Shown here: positions 27,429 to 35,294 of the stretch, in pieces | How the letters are laid out: each line of letters starts with the position of its first letter | Numbering within the stretch: the first letter of the stretch is position 1 | Position numbers and translations under genes: made by a program | The notes under the pieces: generated by a model | Databases searched by the model: none | The model's input: the letters and a program-made list of their open reading frames with translations, nothing else | Told to the model about the DNA's origin: nothing | Assembly (NCBI RefSeq): GCF_029223485.1 | Contig: NZ_JARHTP010000001.1 | Location: 62,001 to 126,000, forward strand | Length of the DNA: 64,000 nucleotides | Origin: Streptomyces coacervatus | GTDB taxonomy: Bacteria > Actinomycetota > Actinomycetes > Streptomycetales > Streptomycetaceae | Reading direction: 5' to 3'

Positions 27429-27854
27429 TCAGACGGTGTCGTCGCCGGCCGCCGGGCCGCCCTCCAGGAGCGTGCGCAGGAGCCGTTCGTCCTCCGGGCT
27501 CAGATCGGAGACGAAGCGGGCGAGGACGGTGCCGCGGTCCTCGTCCTTGTCGAGCTCGGCGTGCATACGGCGGGCCGTGAGGCCGGGGGAGTCCTGGGCC
27601 GGGGCGTACGCGTAGCCGCGGCCCGAGCGCGCGCGGGTGACCGCACCCTTGGCGTGCAGGCGCGTGAGGATCGTGGTCACCGTGGTGCGGGCGAGGCCGC
27701 CGCCGAGCTCCAGCTGGACCGCGCCGGGCGTGAGAGGTCCGCCGGCGGCCCACAGCGCGGCCAGCACGCTCGCCTCCAGCTCGCCGGACGGCCGCCGGTC
27801 CGTGCGCCCGTCGACCGGGCGCCAAGCCGGCTCGTCAATCTGCCCCTCGGGCAT
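27429..27854 (-). CDS. BlaI/MecI/CopY-family transcriptional repressor
   Basis: A 141-residue winged-helix regulator. SGELEASVLAALWAAGGPLT, LARTTVTTILTRLHAKGAVT and SGRGYAYAPAQD match the penicillinase-repressor family, with the acidic C-terminal dimerisation tail (DLSPEDERLLRTLLEGG). It is divergent from the dedA gene. A nested dyad at 27881-27913, 27 bp upstream of its start, is the expected operator and would govern both directions. The adjacent M56 protease is the likely antirepressor. Confidence 0.92.
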   Translation of the reverse strand: MPEGQIDEPAWRPVDGRTDRRPSGELEASVLAALWAAGGPLTPGAVQLELGGGLARTTVTTILTRLHAKGAVTRARSGRGYAYAPAQDSPGLTARRMHAELDKDEDRGTVLARFVSDLSPEDERLLRTLLEGGPAAGDDTV

Positions 27855-27880
27855 GGGAACACTCCTCGGCTCTCACTCGT

Positions 27881-27913
27881 CTACAGTTCGGTAGACGGTC
27901 TACATGACTGTAG
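27881..27913. promoter_or_regulatory. BlaI-type operator, nested palindrome
   Basis: Two concentric inverted repeats share one axis at 27897: CTACAGT (27881-27887) with ACTGTAG (27907-27913), and GTAGAC (27891-27896) with GTCTAC (27898-27903). TACA/TGTA half-sites are characteristic of BlaI/MecI operators. The site lies between the divergent blaI-type and dedA genes. Confidence 0.75.
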
Positions 27914-27955
27914 TCGCTCGGTGCGGGTCTGTGCCCGCTCCGTCCACGTACCAGT

Positions 27956-28639
27956 ATGAGAGGGGTCGCCACCGTGGCAGCTGCCCAGTTTGCCGTCGCC
28001 CAAGCGGTGAACGTTCTGGATGCCGGATCCCTGCTGTCCGCCTTCGGCGCGCTCGGTATCGCCTTCGTGATGTTCGCCGAGACCGGCCTGCTGGTCGGCT
28101 TCTTCCTGCCCGGCGACTCCCTGCTGTTCACGGCCGGGCTGCTGTGCGTCCCCGGCGTCCACGGATCCGTGCATCTGTCGCTCGGGCCGGTGCTGGCAGC
28201 CGCCGTGGTCGGCGCGCTGCTCGGTGCCCAGACGGGGTACTGGCTCGGGCGGCGGGGCGGCCGCGCACTCCTGGCCCGAAGCCGCGCGAAGAAGCTGCAC
28301 GAGGGCGCGGCGCGGGCCGAGGAACTGCTCGAACGCTACGGGCACGCGAAGGCGGTGGTCCTGGCCCGCTTCGTGCCGGTCGTGCGCACCGTGCTGAACC
28401 CGCTGGCCGGGGCGCTCGACGTGCCGGTGCGGGTCTTCACGGTGTGGCAGGTGATCGGCGGTCTGGTGTGGACGGTCGGCCTGGTGCTGGGCGGCTACGC
28501 GCTGGGTTCCTCGGTGCCGAACGTCGACCGCTATCTGCTACCGCTGGTGGCGCTCGTGGTCGTCGTCTCCCTGACCCCGATCGCCCTGGAGGCCCGGCGC
28601 GCGCGTGCCCGCCGTGCCTCCGAGGGGACCTCCTCGTGA
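27956..28639 (+). CDS. DedA-family membrane protein
   Basis: A 227-residue polytopic protein. The DedA/SNARE-associated signature is present: FAETGLLVGFFLPGDSLLF, then G..LGAQTGYWLGRRGG and LARFVPVVRTVLNPLAGALD with the conserved RFxPxxR. This family flips phospholipids or undecaprenyl phosphate and supports membrane potential. ATG 27956 is used here. A GTG at 27974 has a better-spaced GAGAGGGG ribosome site and may be the true start. It overlaps the following PAP2 gene and is divergent from the BlaI-type repressor. Confidence 0.92.
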   Translation: MRGVATVAAAQFAVAQAVNVLDAGSLLSAFGALGIAFVMFAETGLLVGFFLPGDSLLFTAGLLCVPGVHGSVHLSLGPVLAAAVVGALLGAQTGYWLGRRGGRALLARSRAKKLHEGAARAEELLERYGHAKAVVLARFVPVVRTVLNPLAGALDVPVRVFTVWQVIGGLVWTVGLVLGGYALGSSVPNVDRYLLPLVALVVVVSLTPIALEARRARARRASEGTSS

Positions 28640-29241
28640 CCGGCCTCGCGTTCAGCGGTGCCTCGGTGGACGGCGGCCTGTACACCTGGATCACCGGCCT
28701 CGCCCGCCACACCCCGCACGCGGTGAACAGCGTGATAGCCGTCTGGTCCGACTACGGCCTCGCACTGTTCGGCGCGCTGATGCTCGCCGCCTGGTGGCGG
28801 GCCCGCAGCGCGGGGCAGGCACGGATGGTCCGGGCGCTGGCGGCACCCGTGGTCGTGGTCGTCTGCTACGTCGTCGATGTGCTGGTGAAGGCGGCCTTCG
28901 CCGAGCGCAGACCCTGCCGGACGCTGCACACCGCGACGGTCGAGGCGTGCCCGGGCGCGGGCGACTGGTCGTTCCCCAGCAACCACGCGGTGATCGCCGG
29001 GGCCGCCGCCGTGGCGCTGGCGCTCGCCCACCGTCGCCTGGGCCGGATTGCGGCCCTGGCCGCCGTCCTGATGGCCGTCTCCCGGGTCTGGGTCGGCGTG
29101 CACTATCCGCACGACGTCGCCGTCGGCCTGGCGTTCGGGGCCGGCCTCGCCTGGTTCCTCATGCTCCAGGCGGACCGCGCCGCCCCACTCGTCGGGCGGA
29201 TGGCAGACACCCCGCTCAGGCCGCTGGTGACGGCTTCATGA
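28636..29241 (+). CDS. PAP2-superfamily phosphatase (undecaprenyl-diphosphatase-like)
   Basis: A 201-residue membrane phosphatase. The three PAP2 motifs are KAAFAERRPC, SFPSNHAVIAGA and SRVWVGVHYPHDVAVG (nucleophile His in HYPHD). Likely substrate: undecaprenyl pyrophosphate or another lipid phosphate. GTG 28636 overlaps the dedA stop, so both are translated together; a DedA-PAP2 pair fits lipid-carrier recycling. Confidence 0.92.
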   Translation: MTGLAFSGASVDGGLYTWITGLARHTPHAVNSVIAVWSDYGLALFGALMLAAWWRARSAGQARMVRALAAPVVVVVCYVVDVLVKAAFAERRPCRTLHTATVEACPGAGDWSFPSNHAVIAGAAAVALALAHRRLGRIAALAAVLMAVSRVWVGVHYPHDVAVGLAFGAGLAWFLMLQADRAAPLVGRMADTPLRPLVTAS

Positions 29242-30404
29242 CGGGGCCGGAGCCGGCCGGGGACGGGCGGGGCGGGGGTGCGGTCGGGTCTGGTGGTGAT
29301 CGCGGGCGCGACAGCGGGAGTGCGGTCGGGTCCGGTGGTGGCCAGGGGTACGGCGGGGGTGTGGTCGGGGCTGGTGGTGATCGCGGGCGCGGCAGCCGGA
29401 GTGCCGTCGAGTCTGGTGGTGATCGCGGGCGTGGCGAGGGTCCCGCCGGGTCCGGAGGTGCCGGGCGTGGTGGAGAGGCTGTGCGGGGAGCCCCGCGTTC
29501 GGTGCGTGGACCGGTCGCCGCGGAAGGACGGCGGTGGGCGGTGCGGCATGCGCGGGCACGTGACCCTGCCGGGCGGCCGCGTGTGCAGCAGAGCGGTCCA
29601 GGGCCGAGTGTGAACCTCAGCGGTCGAGGGCCGAGCGTAAACCCGAGCGGACAAGGGCCGAGTGTGAACCGGAGCGGTGGAGCGCCGAACGCAAACGGGA
29701 GCGGTCGAGGGCCGCTGCCGCTCGCCGTCGTCTGCGCCCTCCTGTTCGCCGCCCTCGCGATCGCGGTGGCCGTGCGCCACGGTGCTCCGCTGCCGGGGGA
29801 CGCGGCGGCCCATGCGTGGGGACTCGCGCACCGGCCCCCGGAGGCGGTGGCGCTCGCGCGCGGGATCTCCGCGACGGGGACGGGCCCCTGGCCGTACGCG
29901 GTCGTCGTGATCGCCGGGGTGATTGCGGGGCGCACCGCGGGTGAGCGGCTCCGGGCCGCCGTCGGCGCCCTGGTCGTGCTGGTCGCCGGGCAGCTGATCC
30001 GCACCGGCCTGATGGAGCTGTTCGCGCGGGCCCGCCCGGCCCCTGCCGACTGGGCGACGCATGTGTCCGGTTTCGCGTTCCCCTCCGGTCACACCACCAC
30101 CTCGGCCCTCACGGCCGGTCTGCTGTGCTGGGCGGTGACCCGCCGGGCCCGCCCGGATCTCGCCCGCACGACCTGCACGCTGGCGGTGTGCTGGGCGGCC
30201 GCGGTCGGCGCCACCCGCGTGTACCTCGGGGTGCACTGGGTGAGTGATGTCATCGCCGGCTGGCTGCTGGCTGCCGCATGGCTGGGCCTGTGCGCGTGGG
30301 CCTCGGCCCGGTGGCTGCCCGGGGAGTTGACGGGGCGCGGTGGTCCTGGAGCGCCCCCTGGTGCGGGTACGGCGCCGGACGCTCCCGACCCGCCACGGCC
30401 CTAG
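29238..30404 (+). CDS. PAP2-superfamily phosphatase with long low-complexity N-terminus
   Basis: A 388-residue protein from ATG 29238, which overlaps the previous PAP2 stop. The C-terminal ~230 residues are a PAP2 phosphatase: ELFARARPAPADW (motif 1), FAFPSGHTTTSALTAG (motif 2) and TRVYLGVHWVSDVIAGW (motif 3). The first ~155 residues are Gly/Ser/Arg-rich and repetitive: 13-14-residue units of the AVGSGGDRGR type, then 9-residue units of the SGRGPSVNP type. This part is unusual for the family. It may be a disordered cytoplasmic tail, or the true start may be later (for example GTG near 29664). Confidence 0.85.
   Translation: MTGPEPAGDGRGGGAVGSGGDRGRDSGSAVGSGGGQGYGGGVVGAGGDRGRGSRSAVESGGDRGRGEGPAGSGGAGRGGEAVRGAPRSVRGPVAAEGRRWAVRHARARDPAGRPRVQQSGPGPSVNLSGRGPSVNPSGQGPSVNRSGGAPNANGSGRGPLPLAVVCALLFAALAIAVAVRHGAPLPGDAAAHAWGLAHRPPEAVALARGISATGTGPWPYAVVVIAGVIAGRTAGERLRAAVGALVVLVAGQLIRTGLMELFARARPAPADWATHVSGFAFPSGHTTTSALTAGLLCWAVTRRARPDLARTTCTLAVCWAAAVGATRVYLGVHWVSDVIAGWLLAAAWLGLCAWASARWLPGELTGRGGPGAPPGAGTAPDAPDPPRP
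29280..29720 (+). repeat. Two tandem coding repeat arrays in the second PAP2 gene
   Basis: Array A (29280-~29480) has four to five diverged units of 39-42 bp, each containing GGTGGTGATCGCGGGCG or a variant. Array B (29592-~29720) has 27-bp units beginning AGCGG and containing GGGCCGAGTGTGAACC, four and a half copies. Both keep the reading frame. Confidence 0.75.
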
Positions 30405-30419
30405 GAACCCCGTCCCAGG

Positions 30420-30560
30420 ACCCCGCTTGAGGAACCCCGTTCCAGGAACCCCCACCCCGCCCCCACGTCCGACCCACACCGCCAGCCCACCGCACAACCA
30501 CCAACCCACAAACCACCAACCCACAAACCACCACCGCACAACCACCGACGCACGACCCCC
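30420..30560 (+). other. C-rich, G-poor leader with 15-bp tandem repeat
   Basis: The 167-bp gap before the response regulator gene is strikingly poor in G. It contains three 15-bp units ACCACCAACCCACAA (30497-30511, 30512-30526, and a variant at 30527-30541). Unstructured C-over-G RNA is the signature of Rho utilisation sites and of accessible leaders. No gene is visible. A GGAGG lies just before ATG 30572. Confidence 0.5.
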
Positions 30561-30571
30561 GATGGAGGACC

Positions 30572-31234
30572 ATGCGCCACAAGATCCTGGTCGTCGAGGA
30601 CGATCACGCTCTGCGTGACGTGTTGCTGCGCGGGCTGCGGGACGAGGGCTTCGCCACCGTGCCGGCCGCCGACGGTGCGACCGCGCTGCGGCTGGCCGGG
30701 GACGAGGTGGCCGCGGCCGTGCTGGACGTCGGACTGCCGGACGCGGACGGGCGGGACGTGTGTCAGGCGATGCGGGCGAACGGGTTCATGGCCCCCGTCA
30801 TCTTCCTCACCGCACGTCATGGTCTGACCGACCGGCTGTCCGGGTTCTCGGCGGGCGGCGACGACTATCTGCCCAAGCCCTTCCACCTGGTGGAACTCGC
30901 CGCCCGGCTGCGCGCGGCACTCAAACGCGCCGCGCCCCCGCCCCGTCCCGCGACCGGCGACCTCGTCCTGGACGCCGTGCGGCACAGCCTGACCGTGCGC
31001 GGAACCGAGGTCGACCTCACGCCGACGGAGTTCCGGCTCCTGGCCCCCCTGATGGCGGCCCCCGGGGAGATCGTGAGCCGTCGTGACCTCGTCCGGGCGG
31101 GCTGGCCGGAGGGCGCCCAGGTCAGCGACAACACCCTCGACCAGTACCTGACCCGGCTCCGCCGCAAGCTGCGCGAGGCGGGCAGCGACGTGACGATCGG
31201 CACCGCGCGTGGAATCGGACACCGGCTGTCATGA
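30572..31234 (+). CDS. OmpR/PhoB-type response regulator
   Basis: A 220-residue regulator. Receiver: acidic pair in VVEDDHALRDVL, phospho-acceptor Asp52 in AVLDVGLPDADG, FLTARHG and YLPKPFH. DNA-binding winged helix: VDLTPTEFRLLAPLMAAPGE and VSDNTLDQYLTRLRRKLRE. It overlaps the histidine kinase start by 4 bp. It belongs to the envelope gene block, which it may control. Confidence 0.94.
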   Translation: MRHKILVVEDDHALRDVLLRGLRDEGFATVPAADGATALRLAGDEVAAAVLDVGLPDADGRDVCQAMRANGFMAPVIFLTARHGLTDRLSGFSAGGDDYLPKPFHLVELAARLRAALKRAAPPPRPATGDLVLDAVRHSLTVRGTEVDLTPTEFRLLAPLMAAPGEIVSRRDLVRAGWPEGAQVSDNTLDQYLTRLRRKLREAGSDVTIGTARGIGHRLS

Positions 31235-32631
31235 CCGCGCCCCGCTCCCGGCTCGTCCCCCGGCTCGTCCCCCGCACCCTGCGCGGCCGGCTCTCCCTGG
31301 TCGCGCTCACCACAGCCGCGCTCCTCATGGTGATCCTCACCGTCGTCTTCAACACCATGGTCCGTCACCACCTGCGACGCCAGGCGGACGACGAACTGCG
31401 CACCCGGGCCGCCGCCGTCGCCACCACCGTCGACACAGGCGGTAAACGGGTACGGGTCCTGGAGACCGTCAACGACCGGCTCCTGGACGCGAACGTGTGG
31501 ATCTACGCCGGCCCGCGCCTGCTGGAGCAGCCGACCTCCGGCGGCCGGCTCACCCACATCGCCGAAGGCCTGGCCCGCGACGGCGGACGGCAGTGCGTCA
31601 CTGCCTCGGGCCACGGGATGAGCCCCGTCCGGCTGTGCTCCGAGCCCGTACCCCGCGCACGGCACGCGGCCACCATCGTCACGGCCCTGGACCTGGCCCC
31701 GTACAACAGCTCGGCCGACGCCCTGCTGCTGGGCTCGTTCGCCCTGGACGCCGTGATGCTCGCCTGCACCTACGCCCTGACCCGGCTGGCGGTGGGACGC
31801 GCGCTGCGTCCCGTCGGAACGATGACCGACCAGGCGACGCAGTGGAGCGCGGTCGCCTCCGAGGAACGGTTCGGCAGCGCGGACCGCCCGGCCGAACTGG
31901 CCCGTCTGGGCGCGTCGTTGGACGCCCTGCTGGACCGTATCCGCGCGGTGCTGCGGCATGAGCGGCAGCTGACCGGAGAGCTCTCGCACGAGCTGCGCAC
32001 CCCGCTCAGCAGGATCGTCGCCGAGCTGGACTGGTATCGCTCACGCCCCCGCACGGCGGCCGAGACCAGGGCCGTGCACGAGACGATCGCCGACGCCGCC
32101 GAGTCGATGCGCACCATCTGCGACACCCTCCTGACCAGCGCCCGCGAGGACGCGACCAGCGCCGCCCCCGGCACCGCCCCGGTCCTGCCCACCCTGCGCC
32201 GCCTCGCCGGACAGTCGGACGTCCCCGGCCATGTGACCGTCACGGTCGACGCCGCCGAACGCACCGATGGCGCCGACGGCACGGACGGGCGGCTGGAGGC
32301 CGGCGTGCAGGACGCCCTCCTCGAACGGATCGTCAGCCCGCTCCTGGCCAACGCCCTGCGGTACGCCGAGTCGAGCGTCACCCTGCGCGCGGACCGGGAC
32401 GCAGGCGGCGTACGCATCTGTGTCACGGACGACGGACCGGGCGTGCCGCCCGAGTTCGCGGGACAGCTCTTCCAGCCCGGCCGCCGCGCCGACCCGGACG
32501 ACGGTCACGGCGGAGCGGGCCTGGGGCTGCCGCTGGCGCGGCGCCTGGCCCGCTCCGCCGGGGGCGAGGTCTCCTACGACCCCGGACTCACCCCTGGAGC
32601 GCGCTTCGTGGTCAGACTGCCGTCCGGCTGA
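31231..32631 (+). CDS. Sensor histidine kinase (HisKA/HATPase_c, two-pass membrane)
   Basis: A 466-residue kinase. Transmembrane segments lie at ~27-47 (LSLVALTTAALLMVILTVVF) and ~167-190, enclosing a ~120-residue extracytoplasmic sensor with cysteines. A HAMP-like stretch follows, then HisKA with GELSHELRTPLSRIVAELDW (phospho-acceptor His253), N box LLANALRYAES and G boxes DDGPGVPPEF and HGGAGLGLPLARRLA. It partners the overlapping OmpR-type regulator. Its last 20 bp overlap the end of the convergent COG4705 gene. Confidence 0.94.
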   Translation: MTAPRSRLVPRLVPRTLRGRLSLVALTTAALLMVILTVVFNTMVRHHLRRQADDELRTRAAAVATTVDTGGKRVRVLETVNDRLLDANVWIYAGPRLLEQPTSGGRLTHIAEGLARDGGRQCVTASGHGMSPVRLCSEPVPRARHAATIVTALDLAPYNSSADALLLGSFALDAVMLACTYALTRLAVGRALRPVGTMTDQATQWSAVASEERFGSADRPAELARLGASLDALLDRIRAVLRHERQLTGELSHELRTPLSRIVAELDWYRSRPRTAAETRAVHETIADAAESMRTICDTLLTSAREDATSAAPGTAPVLPTLRRLAGQSDVPGHVTVTVDAAERTDGADGTDGRLEAGVQDALLERIVSPLLANALRYAESSVTLRADRDAGGVRICVTDDGPGVPPEFAGQLFQPGRRADPDDGHGGAGLGLPLARRLARSAGGEVSYDPGLTPGARFVVRLPSG

Positions 32632-33505
32632 CCGCTTCCGCGGGACGGCGCTCGCGTGCGTGGGCGTACCCCATCAGCCCGATCAGTACGGCCAGCAGTA
32701 CGGCCGACGAACCCGCTGTGCCGAGGTCGAGGCCGCCCTTGGCGACGGGCTTGGTGAGGAAGTCGCCGGCCGTCGCACCGAGCGGCCGGGTGAGCACGAA
32801 CGCGAACCAGAACAGCAGCACGTTCGGCACCGCGGGCACCTTCATCAGGGCGACGAGTACGGCGAGCACCCCGCCCACGAGCAGCGCGCCACCGGCGTAG
32901 CCGAGGCCGGAGCTGTCGGAGAGGAAGTCGCCCATGGAGGTGCCGAGCGTGTTGGAGACGAGGATCGCCGACCAGAACAGCGCCTCCCCGCGGAAGCTGA
33001 CGATGTCCCGGATGACGAACGTCATCCCGGTCAGCTTCCACACGGCGAAGATGACGATCAGGATCGTGACCAGGATCGCGGCGCCCGCCGGGTAGCCGAT
33101 GCCCAGGCCCTGCGGGCCCCAGCCCAGCGAAGTGGCGCCGCCCGAAAGGTATTTGGAGCTGGCGTCGCGGTTCATGAAGTCGGACATCGTCGTGCCGGCC
33201 ATGCTGGTCGACAGGATGACGGTCCAGTAGAAGAACGGGTTGTAGCGCCGCGACCTGAGCTGGACGACCAGCGTCACGACGAAGACCGCGAACAGGGCGA
33301 TCGTGGTGAGGAAGTAGCCGAGCTTGAGGGTCTGCGAGAAGAGGTCGCCGGCCGTCTCGCCGAGGGTGGTCGCCGCGATCTTCATGATCCAGAAGGCGAG
33401 GGTGACCTCGGGGAGCTTCTTCAGTACGTCACTACGGCCGGCGGCGGCGCCGACGTCCGTGAGGACTGTCGACTCCGCCGCCTGTGTGGGGGGTTGATGG
33501 GTCAT
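32612..33505 (-). CDS. COG4705-type multi-pass membrane protein
   Basis: A 297-residue protein with about eight hydrophobic segments. The family pattern KLPEVTLAFWIMKIAATTLG (then ETAGDLF) occurs near the N-terminus and a related NTLGTSMGDFL / RPLGATAGDFL block twice more, pointing to an internal duplication around G-(E/D)-(T/S)-x-G-D motifs. The function of these conserved membrane-anchored proteins is unknown. ATG 33505 overlaps the stop of the paralogue upstream, so the two are translationally coupled. It converges on the histidine kinase with a 20-bp overlap. Confidence 0.85.
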   Translation of the reverse strand: MTHQPPTQAAESTVLTDVGAAAGRSDVLKKLPEVTLAFWIMKIAATTLGETAGDLFSQTLKLGYFLTTIALFAVFVVTLVVQLRSRRYNPFFYWTVILSTSMAGTTMSDFMNRDASSKYLSGGATSLGWGPQGLGIGYPAGAAILVTILIVIFAVWKLTGMTFVIRDIVSFRGEALFWSAILVSNTLGTSMGDFLSDSSGLGYAGGALLVGGVLAVLVALMKVPAVPNVLLFWFAFVLTRPLGATAGDFLTKPVAKGGLDLGTAGSSAVLLAVLIGLMGYAHARERRPAEAVSRTAV

Positions 33506-34164
33506 GCGGTCTGTAGCTCCTGTCCGTTGGGTTTGGTGACGTCCTTGCGGGTGATCGCGAGGAAGACGACCAGGCCGAGGATCACCGTGAGGAACAGTGT
33601 GCTCGTCATCACGGTGCCCAGGCCCAGTCCGCCGTCCCCGGTGGGCTGGGAGAGGTAGTCGCCGACCGAGGCGCCCAGCGGGCGGGTCAGGACGTAAGCG
33701 ATCCAGAAGCTCCACACGGCGTCCAGGCCGAGCCAGAAGCGCGCCACGGCGATCATGGACAGGGTGCGCTCGCTGCGGTACCAGGCGACGAACACGACTG
33801 CCAGCAGCACGGCGAACACCGTGGTGGTGGTCTCCAGCGGCACGCCCATGTTGTCGGTCAGGTTGTCGCTGACGAGGGTGCCGACGACGCTGATCAGGGC
33901 GACGGCGAGCCAGTACACACCGGCGCGATAGGCGCTCGTACGGAACTGGACGACCAGCACCACCGCGAGCAGCGCGCTCATCAGCAGGTCGGCCGCCGTC
34001 TCGCCCACGGTCGTGCACAACACCTTGATCACCCAGAAATATACGGTGACTTCGGGAACCTTGTTCAAACGCAGGCGCGATCGGCGGCGGGTGGGCGGTG
34101 TGGCGGCGGTGCCGTGCGCATACGCCGCAGTGGCCTCAGTTGTCCCAGACGTATCTGATGTCAT
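33502..34164 (-). CDS. COG4705-type membrane protein, shorter paralogue
   Basis: A 220-residue paralogue of the following gene, sharing NKVPEVTVYFWVIKVLCTTV (then GETAADLL) and RPLGASVGDYLSQP. Compared with its sister, the first transmembrane repeat is contracted: ETAADLLMSALLAVVLVVQF joins two parts that in the sister are separated by about 15 more residues. It also has one repeat less. ATG 34164 (MTSDTSGTTEATAAY). Function unknown; it is probably a heteromeric partner of the overlapping gene. Confidence 0.83.
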   Translation of the reverse strand: MTSDTSGTTEATAAYAHGTAATPPTRRRSRLRLNKVPEVTVYFWVIKVLCTTVGETAADLLMSALLAVVLVVQFRTSAYRAGVYWLAVALISVVGTLVSDNLTDNMGVPLETTTTVFAVLLAVVFVAWYRSERTLSMIAVARFWLGLDAVWSFWIAYVLTRPLGASVGDYLSQPTGDGGLGLGTVMTSTLFLTVILGLVVFLAITRKDVTKPNGQELQTA

Positions 34165-34214
34165 ACGGCCGACGCTGTGACCGGAAACCTCAACGCATCC
34201 TGACTGCCGTTCTG

Positions 34215-35294
34215 TCACAGGGCTCTCGTACGCACCAGCCCGGCCAGCACTGCCAGCCCCGGCACCAGCGGCAGCCAGACGGTCAGCAACCGGTAGCCGA
34301 GCACGGCCGACACACTCGCCGAACCCGGGGCGCCGGCCGTGGTCAGCGCCCAGGCGAGCGCGGCGTCCAGGGAGCCGAGACCGCCCGGGGTCGGCAGCAG
34401 GACGGCGGCGCTGCTCGCGGCGAGATAGGCGAGCGCGACCCGCCCCGCCGGAAGCGGTACGTCCAGGGCGTGGACGACGGCGATCACCACCCCCGTGTGC
34501 AGGGCCGCGAAGGCCAGCGAGCCGCCCCACAGGGCCGCCGCGCGCCGCGGGTTCTCATGCACCGCGCGTACGTCGGCCGCCGCGCAGGCCAGTACCCGCC
34601 GCAGACCCTTCCGCCGCACGAGCAGGACGGCTACGGGCAGGACCGCCACCGCCACCAGCGCACCGACCAACAGCTTCGGCCCGCCCACCGACGGCAGCTG
34701 CAGAACGCCGGGGCAGGCCAGGGCGAGCACCGCGATCAGGGCGAGCCGCGCGAGGGCTCCCGCGGTCGACTTCACCGCGAGGGCCGTGGCCGCCCGGCCG
34801 GGTGCCAGCCCGCAGCGCATCAGGAACCGCAGATTGACCGCGCCCGCCCCGAGCCCGGCGGGCAGCAGATGGTTCGCCGCGGACGCCGCGAACTGCACCG
34901 TCACCAGCCGCCCGGCAGGCAGCACCTCCCGCACCGCCCCCTGCTGCGCAAGCGCCGCACACCCCCAGGTCAGCAGGGTGAGTAGCGCCGCCAGCAGCAG
35001 CCAGCCCCGGTCGGCGACGGCCAGCCGGTCGGCGGCCGAGTCCAGCACCGCCCAGTGCCGCGCGGCGAGCCCGACGGCGCCCGCGGCCACGACGAGCGCC
35101 GCCACGGTCTGCCACGGAGCGAGGCGCTCCGCAGGATGGGCCGCGATGGGTCGTTTTTCGTCTGCGGCATCGTTGTGGCTGGTCGCGCCCCGCGGCGGAG
35201 CCGCAGATCGATACAGCCCCGCGCCCCTTTGGGGCGCTTCGCCGAGGCCGCTTGGGCTGCCGACGGCCACCGAGGTGGTGACCTGGGCACTCAT
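34215..35294 (-). CDS. Lysylphosphatidylglycerol-synthase-TM-like (flippase-like) membrane protein
   Basis: A 359-residue polytopic protein of the UPF0104/LPG-synthase transmembrane type. Features: FAASAANHLLPAGLGAGAVN (conserved N-H/R-x-x-P-G-G-x-G region), ALAVKSTAGALARLALIAVL and SSAAVLLPTPGGLGSLDAAL. Residues ~12-50 are encoded by an interspersed Streptomyces repeat element and are unlike the rest, so the native start may once have been later (LAPWQTVAALVVAAG). ATG 35294 overlaps the glycosyltransferase stop. A role in moving a glycolipid made by that enzyme is plausible. Confidence 0.85.
   Translation of the reverse strand: MSAQVTTSVAVGSPSGLGEAPQRGAGLYRSAAPPRGATSHNDAADEKRPIAAHPAERLAPWQTVAALVVAAGAVGLAARHWAVLDSAADRLAVADRGWLLLAALLTLLTWGCAALAQQGAVREVLPAGRLVTVQFAASAANHLLPAGLGAGAVNLRFLMRCGLAPGRAATALAVKSTAGALARLALIAVLALACPGVLQLPSVGGPKLLVGALVAVAVLPVAVLLVRRKGLRRVLACAAADVRAVHENPRRAAALWGGSLAFAALHTGVVIAVVHALDVPLPAGRVALAYLAASSAAVLLPTPGGLGSLDAALAWALTTAGAPGSASVSAVLGYRLLTVWLPLVPGLAVLAGLVRTRAL
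35145..35255 (-). repeat. Streptomyces-type palindromic repeat, long form, inside a coding region
   Basis: Read on the minus strand, it contains GGGGCGCGGGGCTGTATCGA, CTGCGGCTCCGCCGC and GCGCGACCAGCCACAAC. This is the widely dispersed Streptomyces intergenic element as I remember it. It lies within the 5' part of the flippase-like gene and is translated in frame. The element at 2902-2960 is a shorter relative lacking the central TATCGA...GCCGC part. Confidence 0.75.

Noticed and set aside
26393..27854. BlaI-M56 pair as a beta-lactam resistance operon
   Set aside because: No beta-lactamase or penicillin-binding gene is adjacent and the M56 proteins have no sensor domain; a general envelope-stress switch fits better.
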